Positions 1 through 5,814 of a DNA stretch of 9,735 nucleotides are shown here, piece by piece. Within the stretch, counting starts at the first letter, position 1; every line of letters starts with the position of its first letter. A model generated the notes under the pieces. It saw only the letters and a program-made list of their open reading frames with translations, was not told where the DNA came from and did not search any database. The DNA lies in contig CAZGSG010000223.1 in the NCBI GenBank assembly GCA_964528095.1, positions 1 through 9,735 of the forward strand, in the 5' to 3' direction. The stretch comes from CAZGSG01 sp964528095 (GTDB taxonomy: Bacteria; Bacteroidota; Bacteroidia; Chitinophagales; Chitinophagaceae). A program made the position numbers and the translations under genes.

Positions 1-290
1 GTTTAATAGTGCACGAAATTCATCCTGGAAGGTAATTTTTTTATGATGATCTTTTTGAATGGAAACCCTGGATACTCAATGCAAGTTATTTTAATGCTGA
101 CGTTCCTGCGTGATAATAGGTTCTATCCACTATCTCCATAAAAGTATTCTTTCTCTAAAATGATAATATACAGTATCATTTTTTTTTCCTCTCCTTCTTT
201 GAAACATCCCGCATCCTGTTTAAAACTACTTCGCCTTTCCGGCACCAGCATCCAGTATCCTTTCCTATATTTACCACTCAAAATTAATGT
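1..290. other. Intergenic stretch without a supported gene
   Basis: No convincing coding sequence lies here. Two plus-strand frames are open from the left edge for a few codons only (stops at 33-35 and 44-46), so the tail of an upstream gene could end here but cannot be recognised. A 32-codon ORF at 43-141 and a 17-codon minus-strand ORF near 138-85 have no supporting signal. The one clear structure is the terminator-like hairpin at 157-187. No TAnnTTTG-type promoter was found in front of the EI24-like gene. Confidence 0.5.
157..187 (+). terminator. Candidate intrinsic terminator (AT-rich)
   Basis: The arms AAAATGATA (157-165) and TATCATTTT (174-182) are perfect reverse complements around an 8-base loop, and the T run continues to 187. 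Only one base pair is G-C, so the stem is weak. The layout of hairpin plus T tract fits a terminator for transcription entering from the left on the plus strand. Confidence 0.45.
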
Positions 291-1037
291 TTGCTCAAGG
301 AAATCGTTATAGCAATCCAATCCTGGGGAGAGGCCCATCGGTTCATCATACAACACAAACTGTGGAAATGGGTGATCATTCCCGGTATTATTTATACCGC
401 CCTGTTTGTCGCAGGTATGTATTTTTTTGGGAAATCCGCTACCAACGTCATCGACTATATTACACATATCTTAAGGCTTAGTGAATGGAGTCAGCATTTT
501 CAGTACAGTTTCCTGGGCTTTCTCTTCACGTTTGCCGGCATTATATTCTGGCTCACTTTATTACTTTTCTATTTTTCTTTTTTTAAATATATCGTGCTCA
601 TTATTGGTTCGCCTGTGTTTGCATATATCAGCAGGAAGACCGAATCGATCCTTGACAATAATGACCATGCACCCGGATGGGCTGAAATAAAAAAAGAAGC
701 CGGCAGGAGTGTTCTGCTTGCGCTTCGCAATTGTGGCTGGCAAACAGTATACCTGGTGGCTTTGTTGCTGTTTTCTCTTATCCCGGTCATTGGCTCCATA
801 AGCCCGCTCATCGTGCTATTCGTCGAATGTTATTATTATGGTTTCTCTATGCTCGACTATAGTTTTGCCCGTAACAATTATTCGCCTTCCCAAAGTATTC
901 ATTTCACTGGCCGGCATAAAGGATTGGCCATCGGCAATGGCATCTTATTTTACCTGATGCATGTGGTCATCATTTTTGCACCCGCTTATGCTATTATAGC
1001 CGCTACATTAAGCGTACGCAAAATAAAAACCGCTTAA
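291..1037 (+). CDS. EI24 domain-containing (CysZ-like) integral membrane protein
   Basis: This is a 248-residue inner-membrane protein. Hydrophobic stretches at about residues 26-48, 73-105, 153-187 and 215-239 give at least four membrane passes. The GSPVFAYISRKTE segment (106-118) and the block from PVIGSISP to GFSMLDY (165-190) match the conserved core of the EI24/CysZ family. CysZ itself is a sulfate permease; the substrate of Bacteroidetes EI24 proteins is not known to me, so sulfate transport is not claimed. The start is TTG at 291: an in-frame TAA lies at 285-287 and the next in-frame ATG is only at residue 43, inside the first membrane segment. The RsmI-like gene begins one base after the stop, so the two are probably cotranscribed. 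Confidence 0.75.
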   Translation: MLKEIVIAIQSWGEAHRFIIQHKLWKWVIIPGIIYTALFVAGMYFFGKSATNVIDYITHILRLSEWSQHFQYSFLGFLFTFAGIIFWLTLLLFYFSFFKYIVLIIGSPVFAYISRKTESILDNNDHAPGWAEIKKEAGRSVLLALRNCGWQTVYLVALLLFSLIPVIGSISPLIVLFVECYYYGFSMLDYSFARNNYSPSQSIHFTGRHKGLAIGNGILFYLMHVVIIFAPAYAIIAATLSVRKIKTA

Positions 1038-1038
1038 C

Positions 1039-1737
1039 ATGCCAGGAACTGTATATCTCATTCCTTCCCTGCTTGATGAAAACGGCATCAATGCGATACC
1101 GGTATATATAAAAGAGGCTGTACAGAACTGTACTGTGTTTTTTGTAGAGAATGAACGCACGGCAAGACGATATCTCAAACAGCTATGGAAAGAAATGGTG
1201 ATCGATGACTATGAATGGTTCACTATCCATAAAGCCGAGCAGGATGTGATCGCCGCATTCCGTCAAAAATTACAGGAAGGAAAAAATATTGCCATAGTCA
1301 GTGAGGCCGGTTGCCCGGGCGTGGCAGATCCTGGTCAATTGCTGATCGGGGCCGCCCAGGATATGAATGCAGTGGTGCGGCCGCTGGTAGGCCCGAGTTC
1401 TATCCTGCTTGCATTGATGGCCAGCGGTATGAATGGCCAGCAATTTCAATTCTCCGGCTACCTGCCTATCGATAACCAGCAGCGCCAAAAAGCGGTGAAA
1501 GAACTGGAGACAGAATCCAAAAGAAAGAACTGTACACAGATCGTTATTGAAACGCCCTATCGCAACAACCAGTTACTTGAAGTATTGCTAAAAACCTGCG
1601 CCCCTTCTACAAGAATATGCCTGGCAGTGGACATAACCGGCAAAAACGAATGGATCAAAACCAAAACAGTAGCAGACTGGAAAAAGGAAAAAACAGACCT
1701 GCATAAACGGCCGGCGATTTTTTTGCTGTTGGCTTAG
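1039..1737 (+). CDS. RsmI-like SAM-dependent methyltransferase (tetrapyrrole methylase fold)
   Basis: The 232-residue protein carries the signature blocks of the RsmI branch of the tetrapyrrole (corrin/porphyrin) methylase family in order: GTVYLIPSLL at the N-terminus, VSEAGCPGVADPG (88-100), VRPLVGPSSILLALMASGM (113-131), FSGYLP (138-143) and ETPYR (171-175). RsmI 2'-O-methylates a cytidine of 16S rRNA using SAM. This protein is shorter than typical RsmI (about 280 residues) and lacks the usual C-terminal extension. Its N-terminus has SLLDENG where RsmI has the TPIGNL-type motif. It may therefore be an RsmI paralogue with a different RNA target rather than RsmI itself. The ATG lies one base after the EI24-like stop codon, which supports cotranscription. 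Family assignment is firm; the substrate is unknown. Confidence 0.8.
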   Translation: MPGTVYLIPSLLDENGINAIPVYIKEAVQNCTVFFVENERTARRYLKQLWKEMVIDDYEWFTIHKAEQDVIAAFRQKLQEGKNIAIVSEAGCPGVADPGQLLIGAAQDMNAVVRPLVGPSSILLALMASGMNGQQFQFSGYLPIDNQQRQKAVKELETESKRKNCTQIVIETPYRNNQLLEVLLKTCAPSTRICLAVDITGKNEWIKTKTVADWKKEKTDLHKRPAIFLLLA

Positions 1738-1749
1738 CGCTCCGGAATT

Positions 1750-1784
1750 GATGTTGGATATTGGATGTTAGATGTCAGATTAGA
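1750..1784. repeat. Imperfect heptanucleotide tandem repeat
   Basis: Five consecutive 7-base units can be read: GATGTTG, GATATTG, GATGTTA, GATGTCA, GATTAGA. The array lies between the convergent 3' ends of the methyltransferase and the minus-strand membrane protein. I recall such GATGTTR/GATATTG heptads from intergenic DNA of other Bacteroidetes but cannot verify this here. Their function is unknown. Confidence 0.7.
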
Positions 1785-1825
1785 TAGAAGGCTGCATTTC
1801 CCCGGTCCGGTTTTCGGTGACTGGA

Positions 1826-2257
1826 TTATTTGTCCGGGTCACGCATTGAAATTATGCTGTCCACGATATAGCGGGTATTGCCTCTCCAGGGAATAACGCC
1901 ATTGTATTCTTTATAATGCAGATCGAAGATCTTCCCGCTATTTACTTTCAGTACATCAAATATGCGCTTGCTTTTTATAGAAAATTCGAATTCATTCGAC
2001 TGTATGGCGCCGGCGGTCTTGCTCCTGATACCTTCCTGGATCAGTTTGCCCTCGTAGGTTTTGAAGATCTGCCCTTTCTTCACAGCAAAATTGAGGTATC
2101 CCGATTTGACACCATCGCTGGTATAGGGATAATAATATTTCCAATAAATATAGCCGCTTAGTACAAGCACGATAATCAGAACGAACGTTAGGAAAATTTT
2201 TCTGAAACCTGAGGAGCGGCGTTTTGGGGTGGGTTTTAACTCTTCCATAGTCAGCAT
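1826..2257 (-). CDS. Small membrane-anchored protein of unknown function
   Basis: The protein has 143 residues: a basic, Pro-containing N-terminus (PTPKRRSSGFRK, 9-20), one strong transmembrane segment at about 21-39, then an exported domain of about 100 residues with aromatic- and glycine-rich motifs (SGYLNF, KGQIFKTYEGKL, NSGKIFDLHYKEY). The positive charges before the segment predict the N-terminus inside. It resembles short Bacteroidetes envelope proteins with a KGxxFKTYEG motif, which I recall being labelled 6-phosphogluconate dehydrogenase in databases; nothing in the sequence supports that enzyme. Translation could start at the ATG at 2257 or at the ATG three codons later (2248), where MEELKP begins. 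The gene is divergent from the arginine cluster and shares its upstream region, including the palindrome at 2262-2278. Confidence 0.7.
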   Translation of the reverse strand: MLTMEELKPTPKRRSSGFRKIFLTFVLIIVLVLSGYIYWKYYYPYTSDGVKSGYLNFAVKKGQIFKTYEGKLIQEGIRSKTAGAIQSNEFEFSIKSKRIFDVLKVNSGKIFDLHYKEYNGVIPWRGNTRYIVDSIISMRDPDK

Positions 2258-2261
2258 ATTA

Positions 2262-2278
2262 TAACAAAAAATTTGTTA
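2262..2278. promoter_or_regulatory. Perfect palindrome, candidate operator
   Basis: TAACAAA (2262-2268) and TTTGTTA (2272-2278) are perfect inverted 7-base arms around AAA. The site lies between the divergent membrane-protein gene and the arginine leader, and overlaps the expected -33 TTTG of the arginine promoter. A third TTTGTTA half-site occurs at 2323-2329, just before the leader start codon. The position suits a repressor site, but such AT-rich palindromes also arise by chance. Confidence 0.35.
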
Positions 2279-2306
2279 CAGGAAATCAATTAATAGTATA
2301 CATTTG
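2272..2306 (+). promoter_or_regulatory. Bacteroidetes-type promoter of the arginine cluster
   Basis: TACATTTG at 2299-2306 matches the Bacteroidetes -7 consensus TAnnTTTG exactly. A TTTG at 2272-2275 can serve as the -33 element, although the 23-base gap is a few bases longer than usual. The predicted transcript start is near 2312-2314, about 24 bases before the leader-peptide ATG. This is the best promoter match found in the window. Confidence 0.6.
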
Positions 2307-2335
2307 TATCCCAATTTACTTTTTTGTTAGTAAAC

Positions 2336-2458
2336 ATGAGTAATATTTTAACACATACGAAACAATTTGCCTTTCATGCGGCCATTACAAGTGGCGTGTA
2401 TGCAGTAGGTTATGATGTGTTTACTTTCTGCCGCCCCCGACGCGGTCCTGAATGCTGA
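2336..2458 (+). CDS. Putative arginine leader peptide (attenuator uORF), 40 aa
   Basis: A 40-codon ORF with an ATG start follows the predicted promoter by about 30 bases and ends 96 bases before the first enzyme gene. It begins MSNILTHTKQ, has a mixed hydrophobic middle, and ends FCRPRRGPEC. Arg codons are concentrated at the end: CGC 2432-2434, CGA 2438-2440, CGC 2441-2443. The stop TGA (2456-2458) overlaps the left arm of a strong stem-loop. Its position ahead of an arginine operon, the clustered Arg codons and the overlap with competing RNA structures are what a translation-sensing attenuator would show. The RRGP end also resembles RAGP/RAPP ribosome-arrest motifs such as that of SecM. I do not recognise a named family; the role is inference. 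Confidence 0.6.
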   Translation: MSNILTHTKQFAFHAAITSGVYAVGYDVFTFCRPRRGPEC

Positions 2459-2521
2459 CAGGACGAACCCCTTACCATGGTCCCTGTCAGTGAATTCTTC
2501 CCGCAACAATTTATCCAGGAC
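2445..2521 (+). promoter_or_regulatory. Candidate attenuator: competing RNA stem-loops
   Basis: Four segments can pair in three mutually exclusive ways. Segment 1 is GTCCTG (2445-2450), segment 2 is CTGACAGGAC (2455-2464), segment 3 is GTCCCTGTCAG (2480-2490) and segment 4 is CAGGAC (2516-2521). Pairing 1:2 gives 6 bp with an 8-base loop. Pairing 2:3 gives 10 bp with one bulged C and a 15-base loop, and is the strongest. Pairing 3:4 gives 6 bp with one bulge. Segment 1 lies inside the last leader codons and segment 2 spans the leader stop, so a ribosome stalled on the Arg codons would mask segment 1 and favour 2:3. No T tract follows 2490, so the output may be Rho action or RNA stability rather than intrinsic termination. 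Confidence 0.5.
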
Positions 2522-2554
2522 TGGTCATCCATACAATACATAATTTTTTGAAAA

Positions 2555-3265
2555 GTGGACAATCAACAGATCATCGTAAGGGTAGCTACCCAGGATGATA
2601 AAAAATATTCAACCATTATCACAGATGAAATGGCGGCTTCTGCCGCTGCAAGAGGAACCGGTATTGCCAAACGTTCGCCCGATTATATTGAACAGAAAAT
2701 AGATGAAGGTAAAGCGGTCATCGCCCTCACTAAAAATGGTGACTGGGTAGGATTCTGTTATATCGAAACCTGGAGCCATGGCGAATACGTGGCCAATAGC
2801 GGACTGATCGTTTCTCCTGCTTTCCGTAAAAGCGGCGTTGCCAAGACCATCAAACAAAAAATATTCAATCTTTCCAGGGAAAAATACCCTACGGCAAAGA
2901 TCTTTGGCCTCACCACAGGCCTGGCAGTCATGAAGATCAACAGCGATCTCGGCTACGAACCTGTTACCTATTCCGAACTCACGCAGGATGAGGCTTTCTG
3001 GGCCGGTTGCAAAAGTTGTGTGAACTATGAGATCCTGATGAGCAAGGAAAGAAAGAACTGTATGTGTACAGCTATGCTGTTTGATCCTAAAGATCATTAC
3101 CAGCCCGAGGAGACCAAGGAGTTCTTCAAAGAGAATGTAAAAGGATTCGAACGATTGCTTCGCTTCAAACAATGGAAATTACTCCGCCCCTTCCTAAAAA
3201 AAGATAAAGAAAAAAGCAGCGGCACCAAACTCAGGTCGATATTCCATTATTTATTTCATCTATAA
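2555..3265 (+). CDS. GNAT acyltransferase, probable N-acylglutamate synthase of the arginine pathway
   Basis: This 236-residue GNAT protein has the acyl-CoA pyrophosphate-binding loop in AFRKSGVAKTI (89-99, R/QxxGxG/A type) after the strand NSGLIVSP (81-88). As the first enzyme gene of the arginine cluster, with no classical argA or argJ seen, it is the likely source of N-acylglutamate (acetyl or succinyl) from glutamate and the acyl-CoA. I recall an equivalent gene just upstream of argG in Bacteroides. A cysteine set follows the GNAT core: C152 and C155 (GCKSCVNYE), then C169 and C171 (NCMCTAML). The C-terminus from about 190 is Lys/Arg-rich. Translation must start at GTG 2555, since an in-frame TGA lies at 2549-2551 and the next in-frame Met is residue 26. 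It lies 17 bases before argG. Confidence 0.75.
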   Translation: MDNQQIIVRVATQDDKKYSTIITDEMAASAAARGTGIAKRSPDYIEQKIDEGKAVIALTKNGDWVGFCYIETWSHGEYVANSGLIVSPAFRKSGVAKTIKQKIFNLSREKYPTAKIFGLTTGLAVMKINSDLGYEPVTYSELTQDEAFWAGCKSCVNYEILMSKERKNCMCTAMLFDPKDHYQPEETKEFFKENVKGFERLLRFKQWKLLRPFLKKDKEKSSGTKLRSIFHYLFHL

Positions 3266-3282
3266 ATTAGCAAGCGATTACA

Positions 3283-4488
3283 ATGGCAAAAAAAGTTGTT
3301 CTTGGTTTCAGTGGCGGTCTCGATACATCTTACTGCGTTAAATACCTAAGCGAAGACAAGGGATATGAAGTGCATAGTATCATCGTAAATACTGGTGGCT
3401 TTTCCCAGGATGAACTGAAACAGATAGAAGCGCATGCGTATACACTTGGCGTTAAATCACACAAAACTGTGAATGCTGTAGAAAGTTATTATGGCAGCAT
3501 CATCAAGTACCTTATATATGGCAATGTATTAAAAAATAATACCTACCCGCTAAGCGTGTCGGCGGAGCGCCTGAGCCAGGCATTACATATTGCTACCTAT
3601 GCGGAAGAGATACAGGCAGATGCAGTAGCACATGGCAGCACAGGAGCGGGCAATGACCAGGTACGTTTTGACATGATCTTTCATATCATGATACCTGGCG
3701 TGGAGATCATTACGCCAATCAGGGACCTGAAACTAAGCCGGGAAGCGGAAATCGCTTACCTGAAAGAAAAAGGCGTGCAGATGAATTTTGAAAAAGCGGC
3801 ATATTCGATCAATAAAGGCCTCTGGGGTACCAGCGTGGGAGGCAAGGAGACGCTTTCTTCAAAAGGCATATTACCGGAAGAAGCATGGCCTACTCAAGTA
3901 ACAAAGAACGGCTCCGAAGAAGTTAAGTTATATTTCATAAAAGGAGAACTAAAAGGTGTTAATGAACATTTTTTTGATCACCCCTATGAAGCGATACAAT
4001 ACCTGCAGACAATCGCCGGGCCTTACGGGATAGGCCGGGATATTCATGTTGGTGATACTATTATTGGTATCAAAGGCCGCGTCGGCTTCGAAGCTGCTGC
4101 CCCAATGGTCATATTAAAAGCGCACCATGCGCTGGAAAAACATGTGCTCACCAAATGGCAACTGAACTGGAAAGATCAATTGGCACAGTTTTACGGCAAC
4201 TGGTTACACGAAGGGCAGATCCTTGATCCGGTAATGCGGGACATTGAAGCCTATCTTGAAACCAGCCAGCGGAATGTGACCGGTGATGTATTTGTACAAC
4301 TATACCCTTACAGGTTCCAGGTCATTGGCATTGAAAGTCCATTCGACCTGATGAACAGTAAGTTTGGAAAATATGGCGAAATGAATACTGGTTTTACCGG
4401 TGATGATGTAAAAGGATTTAGCCGCATTTTTGGTAACCAGACCATGATGTACCACCTTGTAAAAACGGATGGGGACAGCAAAAAGTAA
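3283..4488 (+). CDS. argG: Argininosuccinate synthase
   Basis: ArgG makes argininosuccinate from citrulline, aspartate and ATP in the cytoplasm. The 401 residues match the usual family length of about 400. The N-type ATP pyrophosphatase loop FSGGLDTS is at 9-16. The citrulline/aspartate-binding core appears as GSTGAGNDQVRFD (118-130), where most ArgG have GCTGKGNDQVRFE, and as YSINKGLWGTSVGG (174-187), where YSIDxNLWGRS is common. These substitutions are consistent with a Bacteroidetes subtype, and the catalytic framework is intact. It starts at ATG 3283, 17 bases after the GNAT gene, and is followed by a 58-base gap with a stem-loop before argC. Its position before argC, rather than next to argH, fits the order I recall for Bacteroidetes. 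Confidence 0.97.
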   Translation: MAKKVVLGFSGGLDTSYCVKYLSEDKGYEVHSIIVNTGGFSQDELKQIEAHAYTLGVKSHKTVNAVESYYGSIIKYLIYGNVLKNNTYPLSVSAERLSQALHIATYAEEIQADAVAHGSTGAGNDQVRFDMIFHIMIPGVEIITPIRDLKLSREAEIAYLKEKGVQMNFEKAAYSINKGLWGTSVGGKETLSSKGILPEEAWPTQVTKNGSEEVKLYFIKGELKGVNEHFFDHPYEAIQYLQTIAGPYGIGRDIHVGDTIIGIKGRVGFEAAAPMVILKAHHALEKHVLTKWQLNWKDQLAQFYGNWLHEGQILDPVMRDIEAYLETSQRNVTGDVFVQLYPYRFQVIGIESPFDLMNSKFGKYGEMNTGFTGDDVKGFSRIFGNQTMMYHLVKTDGDSKK

Positions 4489-4499
4489 AGAGTTGACTT

Positions 4500-4519
4500 C
4501 AGTAAACAATTCTTTACTG
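4500..4519 (+). other. Intercistronic stem-loop argG-argC
   Basis: CAGTAAA (4500-4506) and TTTACTG (4513-4519) form a perfect 7-bp stem with a 6-base loop. AGTTGAC (4491-4497) precedes it by two bases. Only four T follow a few bases later, so it is not a strong terminator. It may stabilise or process the transcript, or attenuate it mildly. A similar element follows argC. Confidence 0.45.
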
Positions 4520-4546
4520 CATCTTTTGAACTTATAACGGGAAAGC

Positions 4547-5545
4547 ATGAACAAGAAGATCCACGCAGGCATTATTGGAGGAGCAGGTTATACCGGGGGT
4601 GAATTGATCCGTTTATTGATCAACCATCCTGCCGCGGAGCTTAGCTTTATCCATAGTCGCAGCACTGCTGGCAAACCCGTGCATACTGTTCACCAGGACC
4701 TGATAGGCGAAACAGATAACCTGTTGTTTACTGATGATACGGCTGCTTTAACAGACGGCAGTATCGATGTATTATTTCTTTGCCTCGGTCATGGAGAATC
4801 CCGTAAATTTCTTACAGAAAACAAACTGGCTGCCCATATCAAGGTAATCGACCTCGCCAATGATTTTCGTTTAGGGGAAAGCGCAAAGTTCAATGACCGC
4901 AATTTTGTTTACGGACTGCCGGAGTTAAATAAAGAGAATATCCGCAAGGCTGATAATATCGCCAACCCGGGATGTTTTGCTACCGCTATACAAATTGGCC
5001 TGTTGCCATTAGCAAAAGCGGATCTGCTAAAAGATATCTATACAACCGGTATTACCGGCTCCACCGGTGCAGGACAGGGCTTATCTGCCACTTCTCATTT
5101 TAGCTGGAGGGCCAATAATATCCAGGCATATAAAACACTGACGCATCAGCATCTTGGTGAAATAGGTGAGTCGCTGATGCAATTACAACCAGCGAAAGAT
5201 ATCGACCTGAGCTTTGTGCCCTGGAGAGGTGATTTCACGAGAGGCATCTTTATCAGCTCAACGCTTTCCTGCGATCTCAGCCTGGAGGAATTGTATGTTT
5301 TATATAAGGACTTTTATGCAGGACAGCCATTTACACAGGTAAGCAAAGAGCCTATTTTCCTGAAACAGGTTGTGAATACCAATAAAGCGGTGATCCAGTT
5401 AGAAAAAGCGGGCAGCAAGCTGGTCGTGCATTCAGCAATAGATAATTTATTGAAAGGAGCGAGTGGGCAGGCTGTCCAAAATATGAACCTTGTATTCGGA
5501 CTGGAAGAGACTACAGGTTTAAAACTCAAAGCAAATTACTTTTAG
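4547..5545 (+). CDS. argC: N-acetyl(succinyl)-gamma-glutamyl-phosphate reductase
   Basis: ArgC reduces N-acyl-gamma-glutamyl phosphate to the semialdehyde with NADPH. The 332-residue protein opens with the Rossmann dinucleotide motif GIIGGAGYTGGEL (8-20). The catalytic cysteine is C143 in IANPGCFATA, matching the ArgC active-site signature. The STGAGQGLS segment (172-180) and the conserved histidines of THQHLGEI (199-206) are in place, and the C-terminal dimerisation part, with DNLLKGASGQAVQNMN, is complete. It starts at ATG 4547. Selection for an acetyl or a succinyl group cannot be read from the sequence. A 269-base gap follows before argD, much longer than the other gaps in the cluster, so argD may be partly separately controlled. 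Confidence 0.96.
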   Translation: MNKKIHAGIIGGAGYTGGELIRLLINHPAAELSFIHSRSTAGKPVHTVHQDLIGETDNLLFTDDTAALTDGSIDVLFLCLGHGESRKFLTENKLAAHIKVIDLANDFRLGESAKFNDRNFVYGLPELNKENIRKADNIANPGCFATAIQIGLLPLAKADLLKDIYTTGITGSTGAGQGLSATSHFSWRANNIQAYKTLTHQHLGEIGESLMQLQPAKDIDLSFVPWRGDFTRGIFISSTLSCDLSLEELYVLYKDFYAGQPFTQVSKEPIFLKQVVNTNKAVIQLEKAGSKLVVHSAIDNLLKGASGQAVQNMNLVFGLEETTGLKLKANYF

Positions 5546-5814
5546 CAGGATATGGATATTCTGGCCGGTGATTTTGTGATGACGGGAAATACAAACAGGA
5601 TGAAGAAAAAAGTTGACAGGCAGTATAAAATACTGTAGTGTCTACCAGAAAAACGTATCATTATTTGCCATCTGAGAATTGGGTTTTATTCATGAAAATG
5701 AATTGAACCTTATAAATAAATTTAATTAATGAACCGAGGGCAATGTTGATGGCTCCTTACAATTTTTACAAAAAAGGGCAGCCGTAAACCCAAACCTTCA
5801 ATCAATTTTCTTTT
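5546..5814 (+). promoter_or_regulatory. Structured argC-argD intergenic region
   Basis: This 269-base gap has no supported gene but holds three stem-loops. The first is GACA-gg-CAGTAT-AAA-ATACTG-tag-TGTC (5615-5642). The second (5682-5709) has GGTT/AACC outside and ATTCAT/ATGAAT inside, with one T-G wobble and one T-T mismatch between, closed by a GAAA tetraloop. The third (5751-5783) pairs GGCT with AGCC and CCTT with AAGG around a two-base bulge and ends 32 bases before the argD ATG. No exact TAnnTTTG promoter is present. No T tract marks any of them as an intrinsic terminator. The density of structure suggests a cis-acting RNA controlling argD, as inference only. Confidence 0.4.
5552..5638 (+). 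CDS. Possible 28-aa ORF downstream of argC (doubtful)
   Basis: An ATG seven bases after the argC stop opens 28 codons (MDILAGDFVMTG... ending VDRQYKIL), and its stop codon lies just after the stem of the 5621-5635 hairpin. It carries two Arg and several Lys codons but no dense run. No homology is recognised. It may be noise and is recorded because it sits in a 269-base gap with structured RNA. Confidence 0.12.
   Translation: MDILAGDFVMTGNTNRMKKKVDRQYKIL

Noticed and set aside
43..141. 32-codon plus-strand ORF just upstream of the terminator-like hairpin
   Set aside because: Mostly low-information hydrophobic residues, no promoter match and no family resemblance; length is within chance for AT-rich DNA.
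123..467. 114-codon minus-strand ORF
   Set aside because: It overlaps the start of the well-supported EI24-like gene, runs through the terminator-like hairpin and has no recognisable domain.
2543..2549. T run just before the GNAT start as an attenuator terminator
   Set aside because: No convincing stem lies directly upstream of the run; the nearest pairing (CCAG/CTGG, 2515-2524) is short and about 20 bases away.
2609..3172. 187-codon minus-strand ORF opposite the GNAT gene
   Set aside because: Frame shadow: the plus strand carries clear GNAT motifs and continuous operon context.
5613..5629. TTGACA plus TATAAA as a sigma-70 promoter
   Set aside because: The two boxes are only five bases apart, and Bacteroidetes use a different promoter consensus.
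5688..5703. ARG-box-like sequence ATTCAT-GAAA-ATGAAT
   Set aside because: ARG boxes have TGAAT first and ATTCA second; here the half-sites are in the opposite order, and the sequence is better explained as the inner stem of an RNA hairpin.
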